DNA from: Fluviirhizobium alvei
GTDB taxonomy: Bacteria > Pseudomonadota > Alphaproteobacteria > Rhizobiales > Rhizobiaceae
Assembly: GCF_030551875.1 (NCBI RefSeq)
Contig: NZ_JAUOZU010000015.1
Coordinates: 94,668 to 158,667, forward strand
Direction: 5' to 3'
DNA length: 64,000 bases
The position numbers and the translations under genes are program-made. Positions within the stretch are counted from its first letter, which is position 1, and every line of letters starts with the position of its first letter. Positions 46,394-55,657 of this stretch are shown here, in pieces. The notes under the pieces are model-generated. The model saw only the letters and a program-made list of their open reading frames with translations, had not been told where the DNA came from and made no database searches.

Positions 46394-46813
46394 ATGAAAA
46401 GACGAAACTTCCTTCTTTTGGCGGCGGCGGCCTCGCTCGGCGCAATCGCCGGGCCCCGTCTCGCACCGGCTTTCGCCGCCGGATCCGGCCTATTTCTTTA
46501 CGACCGGCGCTTTTCCACCGGTCACACGGCTCTGCCCGGCGCCAGGATCGTAGCGACGGGCGCGGATGTTTCTCCTGTCTGGTTCACCGAGATCAGGCCC
46601 TATCTTATGGCCTCTTCCGCGCCGGTCACGGGTCTTACGCTCGGCGACACCCTTTTCTGCCTCTCGAGGCTTGCCGCCGACCTCAGCTGGCGAATCGCCG
46701 ATTGCCACGTCGCTACCACCGGGACGAGGGTTCCCATAGATCACGTCACTGCTTCCGCACCCTATCGCTGGACCTTGGTCCCGCGCACCAGCCTGAACAT
46801 GAAAGTAAGCTGA
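46394..46813 (+). CDS. Small exported protein with Tat-like signal, function unknown
   Basis: The 139-residue protein starts MKRRNFLLLAAAASLGAIAG with a twin-arginine motif (KRRNFL) and a cleavage-like AFA-A site near residue 32. The mature part (about 107 residues) is beta-rich with no recognised domain. Its stop is 2 bp before the flavoprotein ATG, so co-expression is likely. It may be a periplasmic accessory protein for the flavoprotein-cytochrome pair. Confidence 0.6.
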   Translation: MKRRNFLLLAAAASLGAIAGPRLAPAFAAGSGLFLYDRRFSTGHTALPGARIVATGADVSPVWFTEIRPYLMASSAPVTGLTLGDTLFCLSRLAADLSWRIADCHVATTGTRVPIDHVTASAPYRWTLVPRTSLNMKVS

Positions 46814-46814
46814 C

Positions 46815-48458
46815 ATGGCCATACTTCCGCCCGGCCTCACCGGCCAGCAATTCGAAGAGGCGCTCAAGCGCTTCCGCGCCATCGTCGGCGCTGATTGGGT
46901 CTTTACCTCTGAAGACGATCTTGCCACCTATCGCGATTCCTATTCGCCTTTCTGGGACGAGCCGGAAGAGCGGCTTGCCGCTGCCGCTGTCGCGCCGGAC
47001 AGCACAGAACAGGTCCAGGCCCTGGTGCGTGTGGCCAATGATCTGAAAGTGCCGATCTATCCGATCTCAACCGGCAAGAATCTCGGTTATGGCGGCGCGG
47101 CACCCAATCTGTCGGGCAGCGTCATTGTTGATCTCAAGCGCATGAACCGGGTCATTGAGGTCGATTCCACCCGCTGTTTCGCGCTTGTCGAGCCGGGGGT
47201 TTCCTATTTCGACCTCTACAGTCACCTCAAGGACAAGGGGCTTGATCTCTGGATCGACTGTCCGGAACCGGGCTGGGGCAGCGTAATCGGCAATGCGCTG
47301 GATCGCGGGGTCGGCTACACGAGCCAGAATTACCGCGATCACTTCGGCGCCCATTGCGGAATGGAAGTCGTCCTCGCAAATGGCGAACTGATGCGGACGG
47401 GCATGGGCGCTCTGCCGGGCGCCGCTACATGGCAGGATTACAAATATGGGTTCGGCCCCTATGTCGATGGACTGTTCTCGCAGGGGAATTTCGGCATTGT
47501 GACCAAGATGGGCATCCATCTCATGCCGCGTCCGCAAGCCATGAGCGCCGGCGTCATTGAGGCGAAGAACTATGCCGATATCATTCCTCTTCTGGAGGTG
47601 CTGAACCGGCTCGAAATGTCGGGGCTTTGCGACGGCATGCCGCAGATCACCAGCCCGGTCACCGGCACTCTCGGCGCCAAGCCTGATCTGGAGATCACCC
47701 GGGTTCTCGGAATGCAGGGCGGACCGACGCCAGATGAACTCGCCCGTATCGCGGGGGACAGGCCGTTCTGGAACGTACGCGTCCTCTCCTATGGTCCGCC
47801 GGTAATCGCCAAAGCGAAATGGGAACATGCGAAAGAAGAATTCCGGAAGAAGCTGCCCGAATGCCGCTTCATTGAGGAAGTGACCTACGACATCCCGCTG
47901 ACGCCCGAACAGGAAGAAGCACTCGAGCCCTATCGGCTCGATCTCGACCGCAAGGTCAATTTCGGCATTCCCAATCTCGGCATCTTTGCGATGGGCGCGC
48001 GCTCACCGGCCTTTCCTGCCCCGTCCGACGGCCATCTGTGGTTCTCGGCGGTGATCCCGCGTTCCGGCGAGGGCGTGATGAAGGCCCAGAACGTCTTCTG
48101 CAAGGCGATCGCCGAAATGGGCGTTTACGTTGGCTTCAATGCCCCGGTGCCGCTCGGCTATACGCCGCACACCTTCATCATGATCTTCCCGATCTTCATC
48201 TCCAAGACCAATGCGGAGATGAGCCGGAAAGGCCTGATGTTGCTCAAGCACCTTATCATGATAGCGGCCGAAAACGGCTGGGGCGAATATCGGGCGGCGC
48301 CGGCGCTGCAGGATTTCATCCTGGACCGCTACAGCTTCAACGATCATGCCTATCGGCGCTTCTGCGAGCAACTGAAAGATGCCGTCGATCCGAACGGCAT
48401 TCTTGCCGCCGGCCGCTATGGCATCTGGCCGAAGCATATCCGCGACGAGAGGAAGTGA
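46815..48458 (+). CDS. 4-cresol dehydrogenase (hydroxylating)-like flavoprotein subunit
   Basis: The 547-residue protein has the PCMH/VAO architecture: FAD domain STGKNLGYGGAAPNLSG, VEPGVSYFDLYSHL, EPGWGSVIGNALDRGVGY, and the C-terminal ending DPNGILAAGRYGIWP. The phenolate-binding pair lies in GEYR (Tyr492, Arg493). It closely resembles p-cresol methylhydroxylase and eugenol hydroxylase flavoproteins. These oxidise a para-alkyl group and pass electrons to a c-type cytochrome, encoded directly downstream. It is about 28% longer than the FAD domain alone, the normal length. The substrate specificity cannot be read from sequence. Confidence 0.9.
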   Translation: MAILPPGLTGQQFEEALKRFRAIVGADWVFTSEDDLATYRDSYSPFWDEPEERLAAAAVAPDSTEQVQALVRVANDLKVPIYPISTGKNLGYGGAAPNLSGSVIVDLKRMNRVIEVDSTRCFALVEPGVSYFDLYSHLKDKGLDLWIDCPEPGWGSVIGNALDRGVGYTSQNYRDHFGAHCGMEVVLANGELMRTGMGALPGAATWQDYKYGFGPYVDGLFSQGNFGIVTKMGIHLMPRPQAMSAGVIEAKNYADIIPLLEVLNRLEMSGLCDGMPQITSPVTGTLGAKPDLEITRVLGMQGGPTPDELARIAGDRPFWNVRVLSYGPPVIAKAKWEHAKEEFRKKLPECRFIEEVTYDIPLTPEQEEALEPYRLDLDRKVNFGIPNLGIFAMGARSPAFPAPSDGHLWFSAVIPRSGEGVMKAQNVFCKAIAEMGVYVGFNAPVPLGYTPHTFIMIFPIFISKTNAEMSRKGLMLLKHLIMIAAENGWGEYRAAPALQDFILDRYSFNDHAYRRFCEQLKDAVDPNGILAAGRYGIWPKHIRDERK

Positions 48459-48459
48459 C

Positions 48460-48810
48460 ATGCGTATGACTCTTTTTCCCAGCCTTCTTCTTTCCATGCT
48501 CTCGGCTTCCGGCGCAGCACTAGCCGCCGATGCGCCAGCGGGCGTCAAGCGCGGCAAACAGGTCTTTGCCAAATGGTGCGCGCCCTGCCACGGTCCGGGC
48601 CGCCATACGCCGGGAACTATGGCGTTGCATTTCAAGTACAATGACGATCCGCCGCCGCTGCTCGAAATGCGTGGCGATCTCGATATCGACATGCTGGCCT
48701 ATACGATCCGCAATGGAGCCTCGATCATGCCGTCTTTTCGCAAGACCGAGATCAGTGACGCCGACATAGAGGCGCTGGCCATGTATCTCAAAGCCAGCGC
48801 CAGGAAGTGA
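48460..48810 (+). CDS. Cytochrome c, putative electron acceptor of the flavoprotein
   Basis: The 116-residue protein has a signal peptide (about 22 residues, ending LAADA) and one haem-binding site CAPCH. The axial Met is probably in IMPSFRKTEISDADIEAL. This fits the small c-type cytochrome subunit of p-cresol methylhydroxylase. Its ATG lies 1 nt past the stop of the flavoprotein gene. It should sit in the periplasm, so the flavoprotein may be exported or assembled with it. Confidence 0.9.
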   Translation: MRMTLFPSLLLSMLSASGAALAADAPAGVKRGKQVFAKWCAPCHGPGRHTPGTMALHFKYNDDPPPLLEMRGDLDIDMLAYTIRNGASIMPSFRKTEISDADIEALAMYLKASARK

Positions 48811-48960
48811 GACAGCTCTGCTATAAAAAATTTCGTTGATGTCCGAAAGAGCGCCAGGGCGTTTCGGCGAGACTACATGTGAGCTTTCATTAGGTTGTCC
48901 ATTCAGAGCAGATCGAGGAGACTGGAGTTACCACACCTCAGTCATCCAGAATCGCTCCGA

Positions 48961-49155
48961 ATGAACATCCATAAGAATGCCCGACTGACACCTTTGCGTC
49001 GAGGGGAAATGGCGCTTGCCATCATCGCAGGATTGCCCGTTGTCCGTGCCGCCAAGGTCTACGGCGTCTCGGACAAGATCGTGGCGCGTTGGGTCGAGCG
49101 CTTCAAAGCGGGTAGGCGCGAGGCCATGCTTGATCGCACGTCGCGACCGCTGTCT
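48961..49155 (+). pseudogene. IS481-family transposase, N-terminal fragment
   Basis: The start MNIHKNARLTPLRRGEMALA, with AAKVYGVSDKIVARWVERF, is the helix-turn-helix of IS481-type transposases. After RTSRPL the similarity stops and the frame runs out at 49212. Only the N-terminal fragment is left. Confidence 0.75.
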
Positions 49156-49796
49156 AGATCACATTTCATTTTTGTCGTGTGTGGGCTCCACTGGTGTCAA
49201 TACTTTTCTTGATGCCTTGCGCTTGGGGGCGGCCTTCAAAGACGCGTGCGCAGCCATTCAAGCGAAGTGCATCAAATGACTAACGCCCATGTCGCTGAGC
49301 CCACGTAGTTCATGGTTAGGGCCTATAAATCGGTTGACTGTTCCATTGCTCCCCGTTCCCCAAAAGCGCGCCGACTTCCAAGGCGTTTATATGGAAATGG
49401 GCGTTGGTGCATAGATCACCTTTTAGAAGGTAATTGCCCTGGGAACGGCGCGAAGCAACAGGGCCCTGCCGATCAGGTTTCATTACTCATGGTCCGCTTT
49501 CGCGCTCGACAGGACAAAGGCTGTCAGTTCGGCGGGGACTGTCGCAAATCTCCGTGGTTGCCGAGTTGTTGACCATCGGCGAGGAAATTGCCGCTCCCGA
49601 TGTAGCGGAATGTCGCCATGATTCTGAAAACGATTACCAAAAAATGCAGCTTCAATAGTAGGATGATTTCAAAGGGCGGTATTTAGAGACATGGCTCATT
49701 GTCGGGGATACAGCCGAGTTGCAACGTACGACAAGGTGAAGGTGCTTCACCGCGAGATCTCGTTTGTTGCTGAATCCGCGGCAAGCGCTTGATGCT
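49156..49796. other. IS debris without a gene
   Basis: No credible gene. Positions 49534-49609 match, in inverted orientation, the stretch at 27440-27516 and begin GGGACTGTCGCAAAT, an IS6-type end. The rest looks degenerate. It separates the phenol-oxidation genes from the IclR block. Confidence 0.45.
49534..49609 (+). repeat. Relic of IS6-like end, inverted copy of 27440-27516
   Basis: The two stretches share about four bases in five over 76 bp, from GGGG(A/C)CTGTCGCAAAT to TGTAGCGGA, including AAATTGCCGCTCCC. They mark ends of related elements 22 kb apart. Confidence 0.5.
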
Positions 49797-50579
49797 TTAC
49801 CGACTATGCAATTGATCGGAAATCGCTTCAGCCGTTTCAAGCAGCATCCGGCTGAGCGCATCAACGCGATCTTTTTCCAGTCGCGAGGAAATGGCAGAAA
49901 TCGTTACCGCAAGATAGGGCTGGCCATAGGCATTGGGAACGGTCGCACAAATCCCGGCCACACCTTTGATCGTCACATCTTTCGCCCAGCCATAGCCTTG
50001 CGACCGGATGCGTTCGATCTCGTCGCGCAGGAATTCGGCATTGCCGGCACCAAACAGGTCGGGCGTTTTCTCCGCACGGCTGATGACGTCTTCGGCCTCG
50101 GCCGGCTCCATCGAGGCCAGAAATGCGTGCCCGGCATGGCTTCCGACGAGCGGCAATGTCTGTCCGGCATTGACGACATGGGTGCGGATCGGAAAGGCGC
50201 CTTCGCATCGAAGAAGATAGAAGGATTGATCGCCGCGCCGGATGGCAAGATAGACCGTGTCACCGCATCGGTTGGCGAGATCCTGCATGATTTGCCGGAA
50301 CGGTTCGAGGTCGCCAAGCGGACTGGGTGCCGACAGGCCGATCTCATAGAGCGCTGTGCCGAGATGATAGCGTTTCGAGGACTTCTGCTGCACAAATCTC
50401 TCTGCAATCAGCGACTGCAGAATACGATGAACCGTCGGCCGGGAAAGACCCGTCGCATTGGTCAGGTCAAGCAGCCGTGTGCCGGAATGGCCTCTTTTGG
50501 CCACTTCCCGCAATATGCGGCAGGTCCTTTCGACGACCTGGCTCTTGGAACCGCCATCGTCCAGCATGTCGTCGCTCAT
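49797..50579 (-). CDS. IclR-family transcriptional regulator
   Basis: The 260-residue protein has an N-terminal winged helix (ERTCRILREVAKRGHSGTRL, LSRPTVHRILQSLIAERFV) and an IclR effector domain (DTVYLAIRRGDQSFYLLRCEG, then YGWAKDVTIKGVAGICATVP). GGGGGAGA precedes ATG 50579. It is divergent from the SDR at 50865 and probably binds the dyads at 50640 and elsewhere in this block. Its ligand is probably an intermediate of the pathway. Confidence 0.92.
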   Translation of the reverse strand: MSDDMLDDGGSKSQVVERTCRILREVAKRGHSGTRLLDLTNATGLSRPTVHRILQSLIAERFVQQKSSKRYHLGTALYEIGLSAPSPLGDLEPFRQIMQDLANRCGDTVYLAIRRGDQSFYLLRCEGAFPIRTHVVNAGQTLPLVGSHAGHAFLASMEPAEAEDVISRAEKTPDLFGAGNAEFLRDEIERIRSQGYGWAKDVTIKGVAGICATVPNAYGQPYLAVTISAISSRLEKDRVDALSRMLLETAEAISDQLHSR

Positions 50580-50864
50580 CGAATCTCCCCCGCAATTTTC
50601 GAGCCCCTCACCTATAGCTCGCCACAAATGACTAGAAAAGACCGATATGCGGACTATTTTTTCGATGGCCCAGAATGATTTTGGTTCTTCGTCAAAAAAG
50701 TAAATATTCTATCTATCTGTTATTATTTTGTTATATCTGATTTTTCCGCCTTCTACATATCCTATTCCCCATTCCAAATATGGACTTTTTTTCGAGCATC
50801 CCCTAGCAATTCCGAAAGGTGAAGGCGATCAAACAGGGTCGCGGGCGTGTTTCGGGAGAGGGAA
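50580..50864. promoter_or_regulatory. iclR-SDR divergent promoter region
   Basis: This 285-bp gap is AT-rich around 50690-50760 (runs of TTATTATTTTG and similar) and holds one dyad at 50640. It should contain the two divergent promoters. No RNA gene is seen. Confidence 0.5.
50640..50654. promoter_or_regulatory. Putative IclR operator, site 1
   Basis: GACCGATATGCGGAC is a 15-bp dyad of the form (G)NCCG-N5-CGGAC in the iclR-SDR intergenic region. The same inner sequence is found at 51733, and related dyads occur upstream of the hydrolase gene. Confidence 0.6.
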
Positions 50865-51602
50865 ATGAACAGAATTGACATGGAAGGACGGGTGGCGGTC
50901 GTCACCGGAGGAGCGCGTGGTATCGGCCTGGCGATCGCGCGGCGGTTCGCGCAATCGGGCGCTCGCGTTGCAATCTGGGATTTGCGAAACGGTGAGGAGG
51001 CCGCGCGCGCAATCGAAGGCGCAATTGGCGTTGCTTGCGACGTCTCCTCTGAGGCCTCGGTGGCTGCGGCCATGCTTGAAACAGAAAAACAGCTTGGCAA
51101 GGTCGACATCCTGGTCACATCCGCCGGCATGACGGGCCTTACGCATCCCGTCGATCAGCATCCGGCACAGGCATGGAAACAAGTGGTCGATGTGCATCTG
51201 TTTGGCGCCTTCCTGTGTTGTCGGGCAGCGCTCCCCTCCATGTTGGAGCGCAATTATGGCCGGATCGTCACCGTCGCTTCGGTTGCCGGAAAAGAAGGGA
51301 ACCCCAACGCATCGAGCTACTCCGCAGCAAAGGCGGGAATCATTGGCCTCACAAAATCGCTCGGCAAGGAACTGGCCGGCACCGGCGTCCGGGCGAACTG
51401 CATTGCGCCGGGACTGATCGATACGCCATTGATGGAGCAATTGCCGCCGGAACAGGTCGCCTTTTCGCTTTCGAAAATCCCGATGGGGCGATTTGGAACG
51501 GTGGAGGAGGTCGCGGCCATGGTGAGCTGGATGTGTTCCGAGGAATGTTCATTCACGACCGGAGCCGTTTTCGATATTTCCGGAGGTCGAGCGACCTATT
51601 GA
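50865..51602 (+). CDS. SDR-family oxidoreductase, FabG-like
   Basis: The 245-residue classical SDR has Rossmann motif VVTGGARGIGLAIARRF, active-site Ser region IVTVASVAGKEGNPNA, YSAAKAGI (Tyr and Lys) and C-terminal DISGGRATY. It should reduce or oxidise a keto or hydroxy group with NAD(P). The start ATG 50865 follows GGGAGAGGGA. It is the first gene to the right of iclR; a dyad operator lies upstream. Substrate unknown. Confidence 0.9.
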   Translation: MNRIDMEGRVAVVTGGARGIGLAIARRFAQSGARVAIWDLRNGEEAARAIEGAIGVACDVSSEASVAAAMLETEKQLGKVDILVTSAGMTGLTHPVDQHPAQAWKQVVDVHLFGAFLCCRAALPSMLERNYGRIVTVASVAGKEGNPNASSYSAAKAGIIGLTKSLGKELAGTGVRANCIAPGLIDTPLMEQLPPEQVAFSLSKIPMGRFGTVEEVAAMVSWMCSEECSFTTGAVFDISGGRATY

Positions 51603-51732
51603 AGTTCATATAATGGACATTAATTTCCAATGCATGCGGATTGTGAACGGAAAAAATAAAAAAACTTCACCAGACAAACTAATTTTCAATGCGTTGATGC
51701 AGATCAACTGCTTTGAAAATATTTTCATTTGA

Positions 51733-51747
51733 GTCCGATATGCGGAC
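51733..51747. promoter_or_regulatory. Putative IclR operator, site 2
   Basis: GTCCGATATGCGGAC is the cleanest copy of the dyad (arms GTCCG and CGGAC, spacer ATATG). It lies about 190 bp before the likely start of the ThDP-enzyme gene, in a 325-bp gap that may also carry that promoter. Confidence 0.65.
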
Positions 51748-51927
51748 TAATGAAATTGACAGAACGTCACCCGTGATTATGTTCGGTCCCAGTTCTTGAG
51801 GGGGAATGTCGAAAGCATCCAGCCGACAAATGTGATGACGAGGCTTTCGGGCCTGTTGTCCGTGGCTGGAGGGCGCGACAATCCGAACAGAGGAGGCGTC
51901 GGTCGGGAGGCCGGCGTTGGGTGGAAC

Positions 51928-53673
51928 GTGAATTCAGCAACGGCATTGCCGGCGGTCGAGCAAGTGCCTAGTGGCCAGGCTGTCGTCGATATTCTGGTGG
52001 CAGAAGGCGTCAAGGCGGTGTTCGGCATGCCGGGCGGCCACGTCCTCGGCATTTATGACGCACTCCATGGGTGCGCCGAAATCCGCAGCTATCTGGTTCG
52101 CCATGAACAGCAGGCCCCGGCTTTGGCGACGGGCTATTTCCAGCTGACGGGTGACCTCGCTGTCTGTCTCGTAACTGCCGGACCCGGCGCCACCAATCTC
52201 TTGACCAGCGTTGCAGAAGCCTATGTCGGTTCCATTCCGATGATCATTCTGGCCGGCAGGGGCGCAACCGCCACAGCCTTTCGTGGCGCCAGCCAGGAAG
52301 TCTCGACCGAAAAGATCTTTGCGCCGGTGACCAAATGGTCGGTCCGTGTCGATCGCGCCGAACTTTTGCCGGAGGTTCTCAGTCAGGCATTCCGGATTGC
52401 CCGCAGCGGCAAGCCGGGCCCGGTCTATATCGATATCCCGCGCGATCTCCTGACGGAAACGATTGCAGCGCCAAGGCCCAACCCGTCGCGTTCGGCGCGG
52501 CTGGCTGCCGATGAGCGGACGATCCGCGAGGCCGCGCGCCTTTTGGCCACAGCGCGCCATCCGCTTATGGTGGCAGGCGGTGGTGTCATTGCCTCGGGTG
52601 CCTGGGACGAATTGCGGACTCTCGCGGAATCTCTGGCGATCCCGGTCGTCACGAGCCTTTCCGGTCGCGGATCGATTGCCGATGATCATCCGCTGTCCGC
52701 CGGCGGGCTCGGCGCCCATCGCAACGGTCTTTCGAAGCGATTGCTGAAGCAGGCCGATGTCGTGATCGGTCTGGGCACCCGGTTCGAGGAAATGGAAAAC
52801 AACTGGCGTCCCGGCTTCGTGCCGTCGCCCGAGGCGACCTATATCCAGGTCGATATCGATCCTGCGGAAATCTCCCGCAGCATTCCGGCCGGACTCGGTA
52901 TCGTCGGTGATCTCAAAACGGTGCTCGGGCAGTTGAACCTTGCGTTGGCCGAAGAGGGGTTATCGGATCCGAACACGGATTTCCGCAACCATCCGCGAAC
53001 GCGCGATTGCGCCGAGACGCTTGCTTCCATCCGCTCCGAACTCGAACAGAAGGGTAAGGTTGCCGGTGACTGCATCCACCCGGTGCAGGCCATTCGCGCG
53101 GTTGGCCGTCACCTGCCCAGGGATGCCTCGGTGGCGATCGATGTCGGTTGCTTGGCTCAGCATATGGCCGGCGCCTTTCCCGTCTTCGAGATTTTCGGGC
53201 CGCGACAGACAATCACGCCCTCGTCCTTTTACGGCATGGGCTTTGCCTCGATGGCTCTTCCGGCCGCCAGAATTGCCCGACCCGACCATCCGGCGATCGG
53301 GTTCGTAGGAGACGGATCGTTCCAGATGGTGATGCCGATCCTGGCGACCGCTGCGGAATACCGGCTCGGCGTGACATGGATCGTCCTGAACGACGCTGCT
53401 TTGGGTTCGATCCGCGATATCCAGGAGCATGCTTTCGGCAATCGCATTCTCGACACAGACTTCAAGCTGATGCCGGATCTGGCGGCACTTGCCCGCGCCT
53501 GTCATTGCCACGGCGAAACCGTTCGAAACCGAGCAGACCTAGATGATGCGATCGCACGTGCGCTTGCCGCCAATGAAAACGGCCAACCGGCCGTGATCGA
53601 TATCCGTGTCGACCGCGAGCGACTGCAAAACACCTATGACCATTACCTCTTCTACGGCAGGTCCGAACCGTGA
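51928..53673 (+). CDS. Thiamine-diphosphate-dependent enzyme, acetolactate-synthase-like
   Basis: From GTG 51928 the protein is 581 residues; starts upstream in the same frame exist and the true one is unsure. It has the three ThDP-enzyme domains: PYR domain with the cofactor Glu in RHEQQAPALATGY, a central domain (VAGGGVIASGAWDEL), and the PP domain with FVGDGSFQMVMP and a later Asn (VLNDAALGS) for the metal. These fit acetolactate synthase, but no regulatory subunit or other branched-chain synthesis genes accompany it. In a catabolic cluster it more likely cleaves or joins a 2-keto or 1,2-diketo substrate, as benzaldehyde lyase or cyclohexane-1,2-dione hydrolase do. Activity is inferred. 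Confidence 0.88.
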   Translation: MNSATALPAVEQVPSGQAVVDILVAEGVKAVFGMPGGHVLGIYDALHGCAEIRSYLVRHEQQAPALATGYFQLTGDLAVCLVTAGPGATNLLTSVAEAYVGSIPMIILAGRGATATAFRGASQEVSTEKIFAPVTKWSVRVDRAELLPEVLSQAFRIARSGKPGPVYIDIPRDLLTETIAAPRPNPSRSARLAADERTIREAARLLATARHPLMVAGGGVIASGAWDELRTLAESLAIPVVTSLSGRGSIADDHPLSAGGLGAHRNGLSKRLLKQADVVIGLGTRFEEMENNWRPGFVPSPEATYIQVDIDPAEISRSIPAGLGIVGDLKTVLGQLNLALAEEGLSDPNTDFRNHPRTRDCAETLASIRSELEQKGKVAGDCIHPVQAIRAVGRHLPRDASVAIDVGCLAQHMAGAFPVFEIFGPRQTITPSSFYGMGFASMALPAARIARPDHPAIGFVGDGSFQMVMPILATAAEYRLGVTWIVLNDAALGSIRDIQEHAFGNRILDTDFKLMPDLAALARACHCHGETVRNRADLDDAIARALAANENGQPAVIDIRVDRERLQNTYDHYLFYGRSEP

Positions 53674-54243
53674 ATGGCGCCGGAAGATGAAGCGCGGAGC
53701 AAGATTGTGACAAGACTGAACTATGGCCAGCCCTTGGATGGCATCACGCAGGTGGCGTTCACCGTTGCCGATATCGAGGCCGAAATCGACCGCTACAGCC
53801 GTGAGTTCGGCATTGCCCCCTGGTTTTTGCGCGGCCCCTTCACGCCGGAGAACGCGCTCTACCGGGGTCAGCCCACCCGCGTTTTGCTCAGCTTGGCGAT
53901 GGCCTTTTCGGGCCATCTGATGATCGAACTTGTTCAGCAGCATAATGACGAGCCGTCTGTATATCGCGAAACGGTCGAAAGGACGGGCTACGGCTTTCAC
54001 CATTTCGGGATCGCGACGGCAGATTTCGACACGAGGTCGGACGCTTACCGCAACAGCGGCTTCGAACCTGTCTTTACCGATCGGACGCCGGTCGGAACGC
54101 GGATCGCCTATTTTGACTGCAAGGGCACCATGCCCGGCATGATCGAACTCATCGAAATGAATTCCTCCCAGGAGCGCCGCTATTCGCGCATCTATGCCGA
54201 AGCGGCTGCCTGGGATGGAACCGACCCTATTCGCCGGATGTGA
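53674..54243 (+). CDS. VOC-family (glyoxalase/dioxygenase-fold) protein
   Basis: The 189-residue protein has two VOC half-domains: ITQVAFTVADIEAEIDRYSREFG (first) and GYGFHHFGIATADFDTR (second), with a C-terminal IELIEMN. The usual metal ligands can be partly matched (Gln or His in the first strand, His in FHHFG, Glu in IELIE). It might be an isomerase, lyase or ring-cleaving dioxygenase. It starts at the base after the stop of the ThDP gene, so the two are co-translated. Confidence 0.78.
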   Translation: MAPEDEARSKIVTRLNYGQPLDGITQVAFTVADIEAEIDRYSREFGIAPWFLRGPFTPENALYRGQPTRVLLSLAMAFSGHLMIELVQQHNDEPSVYRETVERTGYGFHHFGIATADFDTRSDAYRNSGFEPVFTDRTPVGTRIAYFDCKGTMPGMIELIEMNSSQERRYSRIYAEAAAWDGTDPIRRM

Positions 54244-54281
54244 TGCCGGACGATGGACACTAAACCAAGGAGGAGAACCTG

Positions 54282-55526
54282 ATGTCCAGATTGAAGACGA
54301 CCAGCCTTTTGACGAGCCTCGTTCTGTCGCTTGCCGCAAGCACTGCCTATGCTGCCGATACGTTCAAGTTCGCTGTCATCGATCCGCTGTCGGGCCCGGC
54401 CGCTGTCGTGACCGAGCGTATTCTCAATGTTCTCACCTATTCGGTCAAAGAGGTGAACGACAAGGGCGGGCTCAACGGCCAGCCGATCGAGGTTCTGACC
54501 TTCGACAACAAGATGTCGCCTCAGGAAACCGCCATCCAGGCCCAGAAGGCAATCGATCAGGGCGCCCGCATCCTGCAGACGAGCGTCTCCTCCGGCAACA
54601 CATTTGCCTTGGTGGATTTCGTTGCCAAGTACAATCGCCGCAATCCGGACAACAAGGTCATCGTCTTCGACGGTGCCAGCCACGATCCGCTGACGACAGG
54701 CGAAAAGTGCAACTACTACAGCTTCTCCTGGGTTCTGAACGCCAACATGAAGACCAAGGGTCTCGGTGTCTTCCTCAAGAGCCAGTCTGATATCAAGAAA
54801 GTCTATCTGCTCAATGCCGAAGGCTCATCCGGCCAGACGACCCGCGCACGCGTGATGGACATGCTGAAAGAAATGCGTCCCGATATCGAGATCGTCGGTG
54901 ATGAAACCCATCCGCTGCAGAAGGTCACGGATTTCGCACCCTATGTCGCCAAGATCCGCAGCTCAGGCGCCGATGTCGTGATCACGTCCGACTGGGGTGC
55001 CGATCTTGCGCTGGTCCTGAAGGCAGCCGGCGAAGCCAAGCTTGCGACCAAGTGGTTCACCTACTTCTCCACTGGCCCGGGTGCGCCGACATCCATCAAG
55101 CAGGCTGGTCTCGACAATCTTATCTATTCGGTCTTTGACGGCGATGCGGGAATCGACAATGCCGATCTCAAGGCGTTCGAAGAAAGCTTCCGCAAGGAAA
55201 AGGGCACCTCGGCGAGCCCGTTCCCCGGCGATACCTCGGCCGTGCGGGCTCTGAAGGCCGCGTCCGAAAAGGCAGGCTCAAATGATGTCGACGCACTGGT
55301 TGCCGCCCTCGAAGGCATCCAGATCAAGACCGTGTTCGGCGCCGATGCCACCGTCCGTCCGGACGACCACCAGATCATTACCCAGATGGCGATCTCGAGC
55401 TTCGGTCCGACCAAGGATGGCGGCCTTGACGAGGAAGGCACCAGTTGGGGCTGGCATACCCAGGCGATCATCCCGGCAACCGACATTACGCTTGAGCCCA
55501 AGGATTGCGAGATGAAGCGACCCTGA
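54282..55526 (+). CDS. ABC transporter substrate-binding protein, branched-chain-amino-acid type
   Basis: The 414-residue periplasmic protein has a 24-residue signal peptide (ending AYAAD) and a two-lobe LivJ-like fold: FKFAVIDPLSGPAAVVTERI, VNDKGGLNGQPIEVLTFDN and VKIRSSG-like DVVITSDWGADLAL. It feeds the permeases and ATPases at 56621-60396. Such binding proteins often take up aromatic acids or other organic acids in rhizobia. AAGGAGGAG precedes the ATG. Confidence 0.92.
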   Translation: MSRLKTTSLLTSLVLSLAASTAYAADTFKFAVIDPLSGPAAVVTERILNVLTYSVKEVNDKGGLNGQPIEVLTFDNKMSPQETAIQAQKAIDQGARILQTSVSSGNTFALVDFVAKYNRRNPDNKVIVFDGASHDPLTTGEKCNYYSFSWVLNANMKTKGLGVFLKSQSDIKKVYLLNAEGSSGQTTRARVMDMLKEMRPDIEIVGDETHPLQKVTDFAPYVAKIRSSGADVVITSDWGADLALVLKAAGEAKLATKWFTYFSTGPGAPTSIKQAGLDNLIYSVFDGDAGIDNADLKAFEESFRKEKGTSASPFPGDTSAVRALKAASEKAGSNDVDALVAALEGIQIKTVFGADATVRPDDHQIITQMAISSFGPTKDGGLDEEGTSWGWHTQAIIPATDITLEPKDCEMKRP

Positions 55527-55657
55527 GGAGCCGGCACGTGGCGGTTTGACCGTCGCATCGTCCTATCCTCAAGACCTATGGAATGAGGTTGGACAATCGT
55601 TCAAGAATGGCGCGGGCCGATCGGGCCCGGCCAACAATTGCAAGGCGAGGAGAAAAC

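Noticed and set aside
51796..51927. N-terminal extension of the ThDP enzyme from TTG 51796
   Set aside because: The extra 44 residues have no counterpart in acetolactate-synthase-type enzymes; the GTG at 51928 gives normal length. Not excluded outright.
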